DNA from: an uncultured Pelagibacteraceae bacterium
GTDB lineage: Bacteria; Pseudomonadota; Alphaproteobacteria; Pelagibacterales; Pelagibacteraceae
Direction: 5' to 3'
DNA: 64,000 nt
Assembly (NCBI GenBank): GCA_902617025.1
Contig: CACMVB010000004.1
Location: forward strand, 26,537 to 90,536
The position numbers were made by a program, and so were the translations under genes. Under the pieces are notes generated by a model, which was not told the DNA's origin, ran no database searches, and saw nothing but the letters and a program-made list of their open reading frames with translations. How positions within the stretch are numbered: the stretch's first letter is position 1; every line of letters begins with the position of its first letter. Positions 20,302-28,258 of this stretch are shown here, one piece after another.

Positions 20302-20347
20302 TTATACACAAACCAATTAAGTGTTTTAATACAACTTATCAAAAAAT

Positions 20348-20353
20348 TATAAT
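20348..20353 (+). promoter_or_regulatory. -10 box upstream of the tiny ORF and phosphatase gene
   Basis: Perfect TATAAT in the 115-base msrB-phosphatase spacer. A transcript starting about 7 bases later would begin near 20360, only a few bases before the ATG at 20364. No convincing -35. Nothing else is seen in the spacer apart from the tiny ORF. Confidence 0.4.
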
Positions 20354-20363
20354 CTATTTTGTC

Positions 20364-20420
20364 ATGTCCTCTAGACCAAGGCGACACAAGTTTGTAAGAT
20401 TATCATTTCATCCACCATGA
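20364..20420 (+). CDS. Candidate tiny ORF (18 aa) overlapping phosphatase start
   Basis: Encodes MSSRPRRHKFVRLSFHPP, basic with four arginines. Its TGA overlaps the downstream ATG as ATGA. The downstream gene has no Shine-Dalgarno of its own, so coupling through this ORF is possible. There is also no ribosome site for the tiny ORF; it would be nearly leaderless from the TATAAT at 20348. Could be chance. Confidence 0.35.
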   Translation: MSSRPRRHKFVRLSFHPP

Positions 20421-20974
20421 AGAAGCAAATTATTTCCCTACTGATAATTATATTCTCATTAATTTCATTTCATACTCACGCATCAGAACAAAATTGGAAA
20501 CCAGTTCAGGATGGAGATAAGATTATCTTAATTAGACATGCTAAAGCCCCGGGTGGCGGCGATCCAGAAGGATTTAAAATAGATGATTGTAAAACTCAAA
20601 GAAATCTCGACATGATGGGCATTAATCAAGCAAAAAAAATTGGCGAACTCTTTAGAGAAAAAAAAGTTAAAATTAATCAAGTTTTATCAAGTCAGTGGTG
20701 TAGGTGCAAAGATACCGCTAAATATGCTTTTGGCAATTTCAAAGAATTTTCTGCATTAAATTCTACTTATACTCCTCCATACGATCAAAATGAAAAACAG
20801 CAGATTAAGGACTTAAAAAAATATGTAAATAATTGGAATGGTAAAGGGGGAAACCTAGTTTTAGTTACGCATTATGTAATTATCTTGGCGATAACCGGAG
20901 AAACAGCACGATCTGGTGAACTAGTCATTACTGATAAAAATTTTAAAGTTTTATCTACAATTAATACTTTTTAA
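20417..20974 (+). CDS. Secreted histidine phosphatase family protein
   Basis: Phosphoglycerate-mutase fold phosphatase. A signal peptide MKKQIISLLIIIFSLISFHTHA is followed by the active-site motif ILIRHAKAPGGGDPEGF (RHA instead of the usual RHG), SSQWCRCKDTAKYAFG with the second basic residues, and VLVTHYVIILAITGE with the second catalytic His. Exported to the periplasm by prediction. Substrate unknown. No ribosome site precedes its ATG. Its end overlaps the convergent small membrane gene by 4 bases. Confidence 0.82.
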   Translation: MKKQIISLLIIIFSLISFHTHASEQNWKPVQDGDKIILIRHAKAPGGGDPEGFKIDDCKTQRNLDMMGINQAKKIGELFREKKVKINQVLSSQWCRCKDTAKYAFGNFKEFSALNSTYTPPYDQNEKQQIKDLKKYVNNWNGKGGNLVLVTHYVIILAITGETARSGELVITDKNFKVLSTINTF

Positions 20975-21315
20975 AAAAATATAAAATATCCAACTGTTAT
21001 TAAAATTAAATACTCGATAAATGTTTTAATTTTTAAAAGAGTATTCTTATCCTGAAATTTGTTATTAATGAATAAAGTTAATCGAGAAAAAGCCAAGTGA
21101 ACCAAAACAATACTCAAAGCTATACCAAGTAAAGCATGGTAAAAGCTAAAATTTTTAAGGCCATAAAAGCAAGCTGCGATAAACGTGAACCAGGATATAT
21201 TGGTCACAAATAAAGTAATTAAAAAACCTGATCCTTTTTTAAAAATACTTTGAGACTTAATGAAAGTATATGACCACAAAAGAGTGAATAAAAAACCTGC
21301 GTATTTAATTATCAT
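20971..21315 (-). CDS. Small multi-span membrane protein, unknown
   Basis: Not recognised. The 114 residues contain about four hydrophobic segments (IIKYAGFLFTLLWSYTF, FLITLFVTNISWFTFIAACF, LLGIALSIVLVHLAF, IEYLILITVGYFIFF) separated by short basic loops, so it should be an inner-membrane protein. It converges with the phosphatase gene (4-base overlap) and diverges from ccdA 50 bases away. No function is proposed. Confidence 0.7.
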   Translation of the reverse strand: MIIKYAGFLFTLLWSYTFIKSQSIFKKGSGFLITLFVTNISWFTFIAACFYGLKNFSFYHALLGIALSIVLVHLAFSRLTLFINNKFQDKNTLLKIKTFIEYLILITVGYFIFF

Positions 21316-21365
21316 GAGCCAATATTGTAATTGCGGTAAAGTTTAAAGGCAAATATAAACATAAT

Positions 21366-22082
21366 ATGATTATTAAACTTATGTTCGCTTTTGGGGCTGG
21401 ATTTATAAGTTTTCTCACCCCTTGTGTACTTCCAATTATCCCAGGTTATATTTCATATATTACTGGAAAAGATTTAGGGGAAATAGATAAAGACAAATCT
21501 ATAGTTTTGACTAAAACTATTCTTTTTTCACTAGGTTTCTCATTTGTTTTTATAACCCTTGGAGCTGCCGCCTCTGCAATAGGAAACGTGCTTCTTTTCT
21601 TTTCTAATGAATTACGGATTGTTGCAGGATTAATAATTATTATTTTTTCATTACAAATGTTAGGTTTTTTAAATTTTTCTTTTTTAAACACTGAAAAAAG
21701 AATTCAAACTAATTCTAATTATAAAGATCATTATGCATTTCCTTTTATAGTTGGTGCGGCTTTTGCTTTTGGTTGGACACCTTGCATTGGTCCAGTTCTA
21801 GGTTCAATAATTGCTCTGTCTGCTACTGAAGCTACTATTAGCAAAGGGGTTTTATTACTATCATTTTATTCTTTAGGATTAGCTATCCCATTTATATTAT
21901 CCGGATATTACATGAGTAGATTTTTAAATTCTAAAAAAGGTTTTGGAAAATATTATGGAACTATTACAAAATCTGGCGGAGTTATTCTTTTAATTACTGG
22001 CATCTTGATTACTACAAATTATATTCAAGTTATTAGCTATTATATTTTGACGACCTTTCCAATTCTCGCTAAGGTTGGATAA
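21366..22082 (+). CDS. ccdA: CcdA/DsbD-type thiol-disulfide transmembrane protein
   Basis: Six-helix membrane protein that passes electrons from cytoplasmic thioredoxin to periplasmic thiols for cytochrome c maturation or similar. The two signature cysteines lie in SFLTPCVLPIIPGYISYITG (about residues 15-34) and FGWTPCIGPVLGSIIALSA, as in CcdA. Length 238 fits the short form without the soluble DsbD domains. The stop overlaps the rbsK-type start by one base (TAATG). Confidence 0.92.
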   Translation: MIIKLMFAFGAGFISFLTPCVLPIIPGYISYITGKDLGEIDKDKSIVLTKTILFSLGFSFVFITLGAAASAIGNVLLFFSNELRIVAGLIIIIFSLQMLGFLNFSFLNTEKRIQTNSNYKDHYAFPFIVGAAFAFGWTPCIGPVLGSIIALSATEATISKGVLLLSFYSLGLAIPFILSGYYMSRFLNSKKGFGKYYGTITKSGGVILLITGILITTNYIQVISYYILTTFPILAKVG

Positions 22083-22984
22083 TGAGCGAAATAACAGTCT
22101 TAGGAATTTTTGTCGCTGACATAAGTTTTTCTGGATCTAAAATCCCATCAATAGGTGAAACTATTTTGGGAAAAAAATATAATGTCGGTCCAGGAGGAAA
22201 AGGTTGCAATCAAGCCATAGCAATTGCAAGACTTGGCGGAAATACAAACTTTATAAGTAAAATTGGTAAAGACGCATACGGAGAGTTAGCTCTTAAAACT
22301 CTTGAAAAAAATAAAATTTCTAAAGAAAATATAATTCAAGATGGCAATCAACAAACTGGTGTAGCTGGAATTTTAGTTGATCAAAATACTGGAAAAAATG
22401 CAATAAATGTAATTGTAGGTGCCCCAAGTTCTTTAAAGATAAGTGAAATTGAAGAACAAATTAATTTAATAAAAAGATCAAAAATTTTTTTAACTCAACT
22501 AGAGGTTCCAAAAGATGTTACATTACATTGTTTGAAAATTGCTAAAGAGAATGGATGCATTACTATTTTAAATCCTGCACCAGCATCTGAAATTTCAAAA
22601 GAATTTTATAATAATATTGATTTTTTTACGCCTAATGAAACTGAGGCCGAATTTTATACTGGAATAAAGATTACTAGCGAGAATGAGGCAAAGCAGGCAG
22701 CAGATAAACTTTTAAATTTAGGAATTAAAAAAGTAATAATAACTCTTGGAGAAAAAGGGCTCTTTTATTCTGATGGAAAAGAAGAAACTTATTTAAAAGC
22801 CAGTGCAGTAAAAGCTATTGATACTACTGGCGCAGGAGATGCTTTTAATGGGGGTTTAGCTTTTGGGTTGTCTAAAGAAAAACCAATAAAAGAGTGTTTA
22901 GATTTAGCAAATAAAGTTGCTGGAATTTCTACTACAAAACTTGGTGCTGGTGATGCTATGCCTTTTTTAAAAGAAATAAATTAG
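22082..22984 (+). CDS. rbsK: Ribokinase-like PfkB-family sugar kinase
   Basis: Phosphorylates ribose or a related sugar/nucleoside. PfkB motifs: VGPGGKGCNQAIAIARLGG at about residues 37-55, and IDTTGAGDAFNGGLAFGLS near the C-terminus with the catalytic Asp. Also NPAPA and NETEAEFYTGI as in ribokinases. Length 300 is normal. There is no ribose transporter next to it, so the substrate is uncertain and the symbol is by best family fit. It overlaps convergent grxC by 4 bases. Confidence 0.82.
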   Translation: MSEITVLGIFVADISFSGSKIPSIGETILGKKYNVGPGGKGCNQAIAIARLGGNTNFISKIGKDAYGELALKTLEKNKISKENIIQDGNQQTGVAGILVDQNTGKNAINVIVGAPSSLKISEIEEQINLIKRSKIFLTQLEVPKDVTLHCLKIAKENGCITILNPAPASEISKEFYNNIDFFTPNETEAEFYTGIKITSENEAKQAADKLLNLGIKKVIITLGEKGLFYSDGKEETYLKASAVKAIDTTGAGDAFNGGLAFGLSKEKPIKECLDLANKVAGISTTKLGAGDAMPFLKEIN

Positions 22985-23235
22985 GTTAAAAGCTTATCTA
23001 ATTCTCCACTTCGATTAGCTTCTTGAAGTTTATCATTCCCACCAATGTAATGATCGCCTATAAAAATTTGAGGAATAGTTCTTACACCATTCGTTCTTTG
23101 TAGCATTTCTTTAGCATTAGCTGGATCTGCCCAAATATCAATTTCCTCTATTTCAACATTTTTTGCTTTTAATAAAGCTTTTGCTGCCGCGCAAAATGAG
23201 CAGGGATTGCCAGTATACATTGTAACTTTTTTCAT
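22981..23235 (-). CDS. grxC: Glutaredoxin 3
   Basis: Small dithiol glutaredoxin that uses glutathione to reduce disulfides. Active site is NPCSFCAAAKALL (CSFC in place of the usual CPYC) at residues 11-17; the glutathione-binding TIPQIFIGDHYIGGNDKL is intact. Length 84 matches GrxC. It lies 2 bases after a TIGR03643-like gene on the same strand. Its presence with gshA, gshB, cysE and msrB marks this stretch as thiol-related. Confidence 0.93.
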   Translation of the reverse strand: MKKVTMYTGNPCSFCAAAKALLKAKNVEIEEIDIWADPANAKEMLQRTNGVRTIPQIFIGDHYIGGNDKLQEANRSGELDKLLT

Positions 23236-23237
23236 AA

Positions 23238-23534
23238 TTAATATATATCAGTTATTTTTATTTTTTCTCTAAGTTTTTTTCTACCTAATTTAAACTTTTT
23301 TCTATGCTTGATGCTAGTATTATGTACTCTTTTTCTCCATAGCCTAAAAGAACCTGGTTTTAAATTTTTTCTCATTATCTTAATAACTTGAGACTCATTT
23401 TTTCCAGTTTTTTCTTTTATTTCTTCAAATGTAATCCTATCAGCCCATGCAGCCCAAATAATCCAATTATCATCCTTTTCTTTTGGCTCAGGGTTTTTAA
23501 TTCTTGTTTGAGGGATAAAACTTTTTTTCTTCAT
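23238..23534 (-). CDS. TIGR03643/DUF2805-like small basic protein
   Basis: A 98-residue protein with DNWIIWAAWADRITFEEIKE and SQVIKIMRKNLKPGSFRLWR, the pattern of the TIGR03643 family, which looks like a helix-turn-helix fold; function unknown. Very Lys/Arg rich toward the C-terminus (KHRKKFKLGRKKLREK), which suggests nucleic-acid binding. Located directly upstream of grxC on the same strand, so the two are probably co-transcribed. Confidence 0.75.
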   Translation of the reverse strand: MKKKSFIPQTRIKNPEPKEKDDNWIIWAAWADRITFEEIKEKTGKNESQVIKIMRKNLKPGSFRLWRKRVHNTSIKHRKKFKLGRKKLREKIKITDIY

Positions 23535-23559
23535 AAATTTATATATAGTAACAAGTTAA

Positions 23560-24174
23560 ATGTTTCCAACAGACTATATAATATTTTTACAAATCATTTT
23601 ATTTTTATTTATTTCTCCAGGTCCGCCCAGAGTTGTAATTGTTTCACACACATTAAACTATGGATTAAATAGATCTGTTTGGACTGCATTGGGAGATATA
23701 TCTGCAAATACTATCCAAGCTATTTTAGTAGTGTTTTTAATTGGCTCTTTTTTAAGTGATAACCCTCAAGTCCTTTACTATTTAAAATGGGCAGGGATAT
23801 TTTATATAGTTTATTTAGCCTATGACACTTTTAATTCTAAAATAAAAAGTTTTAATTCTAAAGATCAAAATTTAAAATCACCACTATCGTTTTATAAAGA
23901 TGGATTATTAGTTGCAGGTTTAAGCCCAAAAGCACTTTTATTTTTCGGAACAATTTTTCCTACTTTTATTAATTTCGGATCAAATATCATTTCACAGTTT
24001 GTAATCTTATTGATTACTTATGTAGTTTTAGATTTTTTAACGTTAATGATTTATGGATTAGCAGCTGAAAAAATTTCAGTATGGTTAAGAAGTAAACCAA
24101 AGCTATTAAATACAATTTCTGCGTGTGTTCTTCTAATTTTAGCAGTTTACATTGCTGCGACACAGAATTTTTAA
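23560..24174 (+). CDS. LysE/RhtB-family amino acid exporter
   Basis: Inner-membrane exporter of about six helices. The N-terminal family signature appears as FLFISPGPPRVVIVSHTLNY, where the usual SPGPN has become SPGPP, followed by YGLNRSVWTALGDISANT. LSPKALLFFGTIFPTFI is the second conserved block. Length 204 is normal. Diverges from the TIGR03643-like gene by 25 bases. Substrate cannot be told from sequence. Confidence 0.88.
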   Translation: MFPTDYIIFLQIILFLFISPGPPRVVIVSHTLNYGLNRSVWTALGDISANTIQAILVVFLIGSFLSDNPQVLYYLKWAGIFYIVYLAYDTFNSKIKSFNSKDQNLKSPLSFYKDGLLVAGLSPKALLFFGTIFPTFINFGSNIISQFVILLITYVVLDFLTLMIYGLAAEKISVWLRSKPKLLNTISACVLLILAVYIAATQNF

Positions 24175-24187
24175 TCAATTCTAACTG

Positions 24188-24216
24188 TTGTCAAAATCTC
24201 TATTTCTTGTTTTAAT
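24188..24216 (+). promoter_or_regulatory. Possible promoter of the first HAAT operon
   Basis: TTGTCA (24188-24193) and TTTAAT (24211-24216), spacer 17 bases, about 40 bases before the ATG at 24259. It is followed by the AATTAATT-type leader element that recurs before the other HAAT binding-protein gene. Consensus match only. Confidence 0.4.
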
Positions 24217-24227
24217 TATTTAATTTT

Positions 24228-24247
24228 AATTAATTAATTAATAACAA
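24228..24247 (+). repeat. Shared 20-base leader element, copy 1
   Basis: AATTAATTAATTAATAACAA lies just before the ribosome site AGAAGGGAAATA of the binding-protein gene. The identical 20 bases occur at 40949-40968 in the same position before the second HAAT binding-protein gene, also followed by AGGGAAATAAT. Function unknown; possibly an mRNA 5' element for high expression. Confidence 0.6.
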
Positions 24248-24258
24248 GAAGGGAAATA

Positions 24259-25500
24259 ATGAATAAAATAGCAAAACTATTTGTTACATTTATTTCAGCA
24301 ATAACTTTAGCACTTGTATCTTTCACTTCTTCTTTTGCAAAAGTAGAAGGTGAGTACATTGTGTTAGGTTCTGCAATATCTCTTACAGGTAAATACTCTT
24401 CAAATGGAGTTCATACTCAAAATGGTTATAACATGGCCGTTGAAAGAATTAACAAAATGGGTGGAGTAGAAGTACAAGGTAAGAAATATAAGTTTGAGAT
24501 CATTTACTATGATGATGAGTCAAACCCAAAAAGAGCCGCTCAGTTAGCTGAAAGACTAATTAAACAAGATGGCGTTCATTACATGCTTGGACCATACAGT
24601 TCAGGTTTAACGAAAGCCATTGCACCAGTAACCGAGAAATATAAAATTCCTATGGTTGAAGCGAATGGTGCATCTAGATCTTTATTTACTAAAGGATATA
24701 AATATTTGTTCGCGGTGTTATCACCAGCTAACCAATACCTTGAAGTAGCTATCGATTTAGCGGTAGAAAAAAACGGTGGTAAAGGAGTAAAAATTGCTCA
24801 AGCATTTGAACAAGATGCTTTCTCACAAGACGTGAGACTTGGTATTTTAGATGCAGCAAAAAGAACTGGATCTGAGATCATCATCGATGACAAACTACCA
24901 AAAGAACTTAACGATATGGCAGCTACATTGGCTAAAGTAAAAGCTGTTAAGCCAGATGTACTTGTTGTATCAGGTCACACAAAAGGTGCATTAACTGCAA
25001 TCAGACAAATTTCTGAAATGAAAGTTGATGTTCCTATGTTAGCGATGACACACTGTGATGCTGCAAAACTTTCTAAACAACATGGAAAGAAATCAGAATT
25101 CGCATTGTGTGCTTCTCAGTGGCACAAAAATTTATCTTACAAAGATAAATTCTTTGGCTCTGGTAAGAAATACGCTAAGGACTTCCAAAAAGAATTTGGA
25201 TATGACCCGCCATATCAATCAGCAGAGTCTTCTGCAGCATTGTTAGTATTTAAAGATGCATTCGAAAGAGCTAATTCTTTTGATAGAGATGCAGTTAGAG
25301 ATGCGCTAGTTGATACAGAAATGCAAACTTTCTATGGAAACATTAAATTTGGACCTGGTGGCCAAAACGTTGCTAAGCCAATGATCTTGTTCCAAGTAAG
25401 ATGTAAAGGCGATGATTGTGAGAATAGAGTAGTAGCTCCTACAAAATGGGCTTCTGATAAGTTCTATCATCCAATCCCGAAATGGTCTGAAAGAAGCTAA
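24259..25500 (+). CDS. HAAT-type ABC transporter substrate-binding protein
   Basis: Periplasmic receptor of a branched-chain amino acid/amide type ABC importer. A signal peptide ends in SFTSSFAKVEG (about residue 27). Then GSAISLTGKYSSNGVHTQNG and YDDESNPKRAAQLAERLI are typical of type I periplasmic-binding (LivK/AmiC-like) proteins; four cysteines are present in the mature part, including KGDDCENR. At 413 residues it is longer than LivK (about 370), so the ligand may not be a branched-chain amino acid. A strong ribosome site and a terminator right after the gene fit high, partly separate expression. Confidence 0.9.
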   Translation: MNKIAKLFVTFISAITLALVSFTSSFAKVEGEYIVLGSAISLTGKYSSNGVHTQNGYNMAVERINKMGGVEVQGKKYKFEIIYYDDESNPKRAAQLAERLIKQDGVHYMLGPYSSGLTKAIAPVTEKYKIPMVEANGASRSLFTKGYKYLFAVLSPANQYLEVAIDLAVEKNGGKGVKIAQAFEQDAFSQDVRLGILDAAKRTGSEIIIDDKLPKELNDMAATLAKVKAVKPDVLVVSGHTKGALTAIRQISEMKVDVPMLAMTHCDAAKLSKQHGKKSEFALCASQWHKNLSYKDKFFGSGKKYAKDFQKEFGYDPPYQSAESSAALLVFKDAFERANSFDRDAVRDALVDTEMQTFYGNIKFGPGGQNVAKPMILFQVRCKGDDCENRVVAPTKWASDKFYHPIPKWSERS

Positions 25501-25518
25501 TAACTTCTGAATAATTTG

Positions 25519-25551
25519 AAAAGCCCCTAGTTTTCTAGGGGCTTTTCTTTT
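25519..25551 (+). terminator. Intrinsic terminator between binding protein and permease genes
   Basis: Perfect 12-bp stem AAAAGCCCCTAG / CTAGGGGCTTTT with a TTTT loop, followed by CTTTTAT. It lies 18 bases after the binding-protein stop and 18 bases before livH. It should let most transcripts end after the receptor gene, with readthrough feeding the membrane and ATPase genes. Confidence 0.9.
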
Positions 25552-25568
25552 ATAAGTTTTGAAATTTT

Positions 25569-26462
25569 ATGGACTTTCTTATTTTTAAAGCTCCAATGTT
25601 AATGGTCCAGGCTTCACTGGACGGGATTCTTTTAGGCATATTATTTGCGTTGATTGCATACGGCATGGCACTTCAATGGGGTGTAATGAACATAATTAAT
25701 ATCGCACAAGGTGATTTAGTAATTCTCGGAGGTTACATCGCATACACTATTTACCTTTGGGGGATCCATCCTGCTTGGGGAGTTATTATATCTCCAATTA
25801 TAATGTTTTTTGTCGGGTGGGCACTCTATAAGTTAGTAATCAATAAAGTAGTGGATAGAGACTTATTTATTTCAATTTTAGCAACTTTTGGTATCGCTAT
25901 TGTATTCCAACAATTAATGAATTTTATTTTCGGTGCAGACGTGGTCGTGGCACAGTCTGAATATGGAACAACAATGTTATTTGATAATTCAGTAACCCTA
26001 CCAAATTCAAAAATATTCTCTGCTTTTATAAGTGTTTTATATGCAATAGCTCTAGTTATTTACATGAGGAAATCTAAACTTGGACGGGCTATTAGAGCAA
26101 CAGCACAAAATGCTAGGGCTGCAAAAATTTTAGGCGTAGATACAGAAAAAGTTTATGCTGCAACTTTTGGAATTAATGCAGCGTTATGTGGAATCGCAGG
26201 AGCTTTGATTTCAATAACTCTTACACTTCATCCTTATGTAGGGCTTCCGTATACAGTTAGATCTTTCATGATAGTAATTGTTGCAGGTCTTGGAAACTTA
26301 CCTGCAGTAGCAGTTTCAGGGATGGGGCTAGGTCTTTTTGAGGAATTTGCTGATTATATTTTAGGAACAGAATTTAGAATTGGAGCAGTATTTTTACTGC
26401 TAGTCTTAATATTAGTTTACAGAAGATTTAAACTTTCAAAAAAAAGGGAGTATTTGAAATAA
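25569..26462 (+). CDS. livH: HAAT ABC transporter permease, LivH type (system 1)
   Basis: Inner-membrane permease of the importer. DGILLGILFALIAYGMALQW and MNIINIAQGDLVILGGYIAY are the LivH N-terminal signatures; RAIRATAQNARAAKILGVDT is the EAA-type loop that contacts the ATPase. Length 297 with about eight helices. No ribosome site precedes the ATG, which follows the terminator closely, so translation may be weak compared with the receptor. Abuts livM with no gap. Confidence 0.92.
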   Translation: MDFLIFKAPMLMVQASLDGILLGILFALIAYGMALQWGVMNIINIAQGDLVILGGYIAYTIYLWGIHPAWGVIISPIIMFFVGWALYKLVINKVVDRDLFISILATFGIAIVFQQLMNFIFGADVVVAQSEYGTTMLFDNSVTLPNSKIFSAFISVLYAIALVIYMRKSKLGRAIRATAQNARAAKILGVDTEKVYAATFGINAALCGIAGALISITLTLHPYVGLPYTVRSFMIVIVAGLGNLPAVAVSGMGLGLFEEFADYILGTEFRIGAVFLLLVLILVYRRFKLSKKREYLK

Positions 26463-27527
26463 ATGGAAAAAGTAAAACAGAAAGATTTAATATTATACTC
26501 TGGCTTAATTATTTTAGGTTTGGCGGCACCTTATTTGTTTTCTGCTTTTAAAGTTCAGCTTACATATCTTTGTGTCTTGATAGTTCTAGCAATGACATGG
26601 AATTTACAAGGTGGAGAAATGGGCTACAATACTTTTGGAAACATTCTTTTCTATGGTCTTGGAATGTATTTAACTGCCTCGGTTCAGGTGGGTATGTTTT
26701 TCCCATTAGCTGAATGGACAGAAAGCGGTGGAGAAAAAACGTTTGTACATACTACAGCGCAATATTTTCAAGGAATAGGTGTCGGATTATTAGTTTCAGC
26801 CATTGTACCCGCTATTATCGCCGGTGCTATAGGTTACGCTATTTTAGGTTTAAGAGGCCACTACTTTGCTATTTGTACTTTGGGTTTAGGGATCGCTGCA
26901 GGTGAGATAGCAGGAGGGATAGAAATTATTGGAGCTGGCCAAGGTTTCACTACACCACCTTTTCCTGCGGAAATAGTTGATACTGAAGCTAGAGGAAAGT
27001 TTTTCTACTTTTTAAGTTTCGCATTATTAGTGGGAACATTTATTTTTGTTAAATACATTTACGGTTCCAGATTTAGATTAATTTTAAATGCAATAAGAGA
27101 CAATGAAGATAAAGCGGAAGCTATGGGTATTCAAACTATGAAATATAAAATCGTAGGTTGGATGTGTTCAGCGTTTTTCTGTGGTCTTGCAGGCGGAATA
27201 ATGGGTGGATTAATTGGGTACATAGACTCTACTGATGTTGCTTTTGATGGAAGAGAGATGGGAGTATTCATGGTTCTTATGGCAATTCTTGGTGGAAAAG
27301 GAACTTTATGGGGCCCGGTAATTGGAGCAACGTTATTTCATTTCTTCAAAGAAGGTCTTTGGACATTAATATTAGGCTGGCAGTATGTTGCGTTAGGAGT
27401 TTTAATCGTTGTTATCGTAGTGTATTTCCCAGAAGGATTAATGGGTTGGTTGCGTGAAAAATACCCTGAAAGATTTGGTGAAGTGATAGATGAAAAAGAT
27501 CGGAAAGCACAGGTAGAATTAAAATGA
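26463..27527 (+). CDS. livM: HAAT ABC transporter permease, LivM type (system 1)
   Basis: Second permease subunit. Family features: YLCVLIVLAMTWNLQGGEMG near the start, GLRGHYFAICTLGLGIAAGE, the ATPase-contact loop LILNAIRDNEDKAEAMGIQT and the end VVIVVYFPEGLMGWLREKYP. Length 354. The start abuts the livH stop and the end overlaps livG by 4 bases (ATGA). Confidence 0.92.
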   Translation: MEKVKQKDLILYSGLIILGLAAPYLFSAFKVQLTYLCVLIVLAMTWNLQGGEMGYNTFGNILFYGLGMYLTASVQVGMFFPLAEWTESGGEKTFVHTTAQYFQGIGVGLLVSAIVPAIIAGAIGYAILGLRGHYFAICTLGLGIAAGEIAGGIEIIGAGQGFTTPPFPAEIVDTEARGKFFYFLSFALLVGTFIFVKYIYGSRFRLILNAIRDNEDKAEAMGIQTMKYKIVGWMCSAFFCGLAGGIMGGLIGYIDSTDVAFDGREMGVFMVLMAILGGKGTLWGPVIGATLFHFFKEGLWTLILGWQYVALGVLIVVIVVYFPEGLMGWLREKYPERFGEVIDEKDRKAQVELK

Positions 27528-28258
27528 GTATTTTACAAGTTAAAAATGTGAGTAAATCTTTTGGCGGTGTTCAAGCAAACGTAGATATTTCTGTTTCGGT
27601 AGAACAGGGATCTATAGTTGGTTTAATTGGCCCCAATGGTTCAGGTAAAACTACTTTATTTAATTCTATTGTTGGAACTCATCCGATTGATAAAGGATCA
27701 ATTGTTTTTGATAATACAGAAGTTTCCGAAATGCCTGTGCCAGCAGTCGCTAAACTTGGATTGTTAAGAACCTTTCAACAAACAAGAATTTATTCAAAAC
27801 TTAATTGTGTAGAGAATATGCTAATAAGTCATAAAGCTAGTGATTCTGGATTTATTTTTGCAAAAGTACCTACTGAACTTACTGAGAAAGCTGAAAATAT
27901 TTTAAACTTTGTGGGTCTTTATCAAAAAAGAAATTTGAGAGCAGGTGATTTATCATTTGGGCAACAAAAATTACTTGAATTAGCAATGGCTCTGATGAAT
28001 GAGCCTAAAATGCTTTTATTAGACGAGCCTACAGCTGGAATTAATCCAACTTTAATAAATGGAATTATAGATAGATTAATTAAAATAAATAAAGATTATG
28101 GAATTACTTTATTAGTAATAGAGCATAATATGAAAGTAATTATGAGTTTAGCACAAAAAATTTTCTGTTTAGCGCACGGTAAAATGCTAGCAGAAGGTTC
28201 ACCAGATCAAATTAAGAATGATAAGCGAGTAGTGGACGCTTATTTAGGAGCGCAATAA
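27524..28258 (+). CDS. livG: HAAT ABC transporter ATPase, LivG type (system 1)
   Basis: Cytoplasmic ATPase subunit. Walker A GLIGPNGSGKTTLFNSI (about residues 32-48), LivG-specific RTFQQTRIYSKLNCVENML, signature LSFGQQKLLELAMALM, Walker B MLLLDEPTAGINP and switch His in LLVIEHNMKVI. Length 244. Overlaps livM by 4 bases and the LivF gene by one base (TAATG). Confidence 0.94.
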   Translation: MSILQVKNVSKSFGGVQANVDISVSVEQGSIVGLIGPNGSGKTTLFNSIVGTHPIDKGSIVFDNTEVSEMPVPAVAKLGLLRTFQQTRIYSKLNCVENMLISHKASDSGFIFAKVPTELTEKAENILNFVGLYQKRNLRAGDLSFGQQKLLELAMALMNEPKMLLLDEPTAGINPTLINGIIDRLIKINKDYGITLLVIEHNMKVIMSLAQKIFCLAHGKMLAEGSPDQIKNDKRVVDAYLGAQ

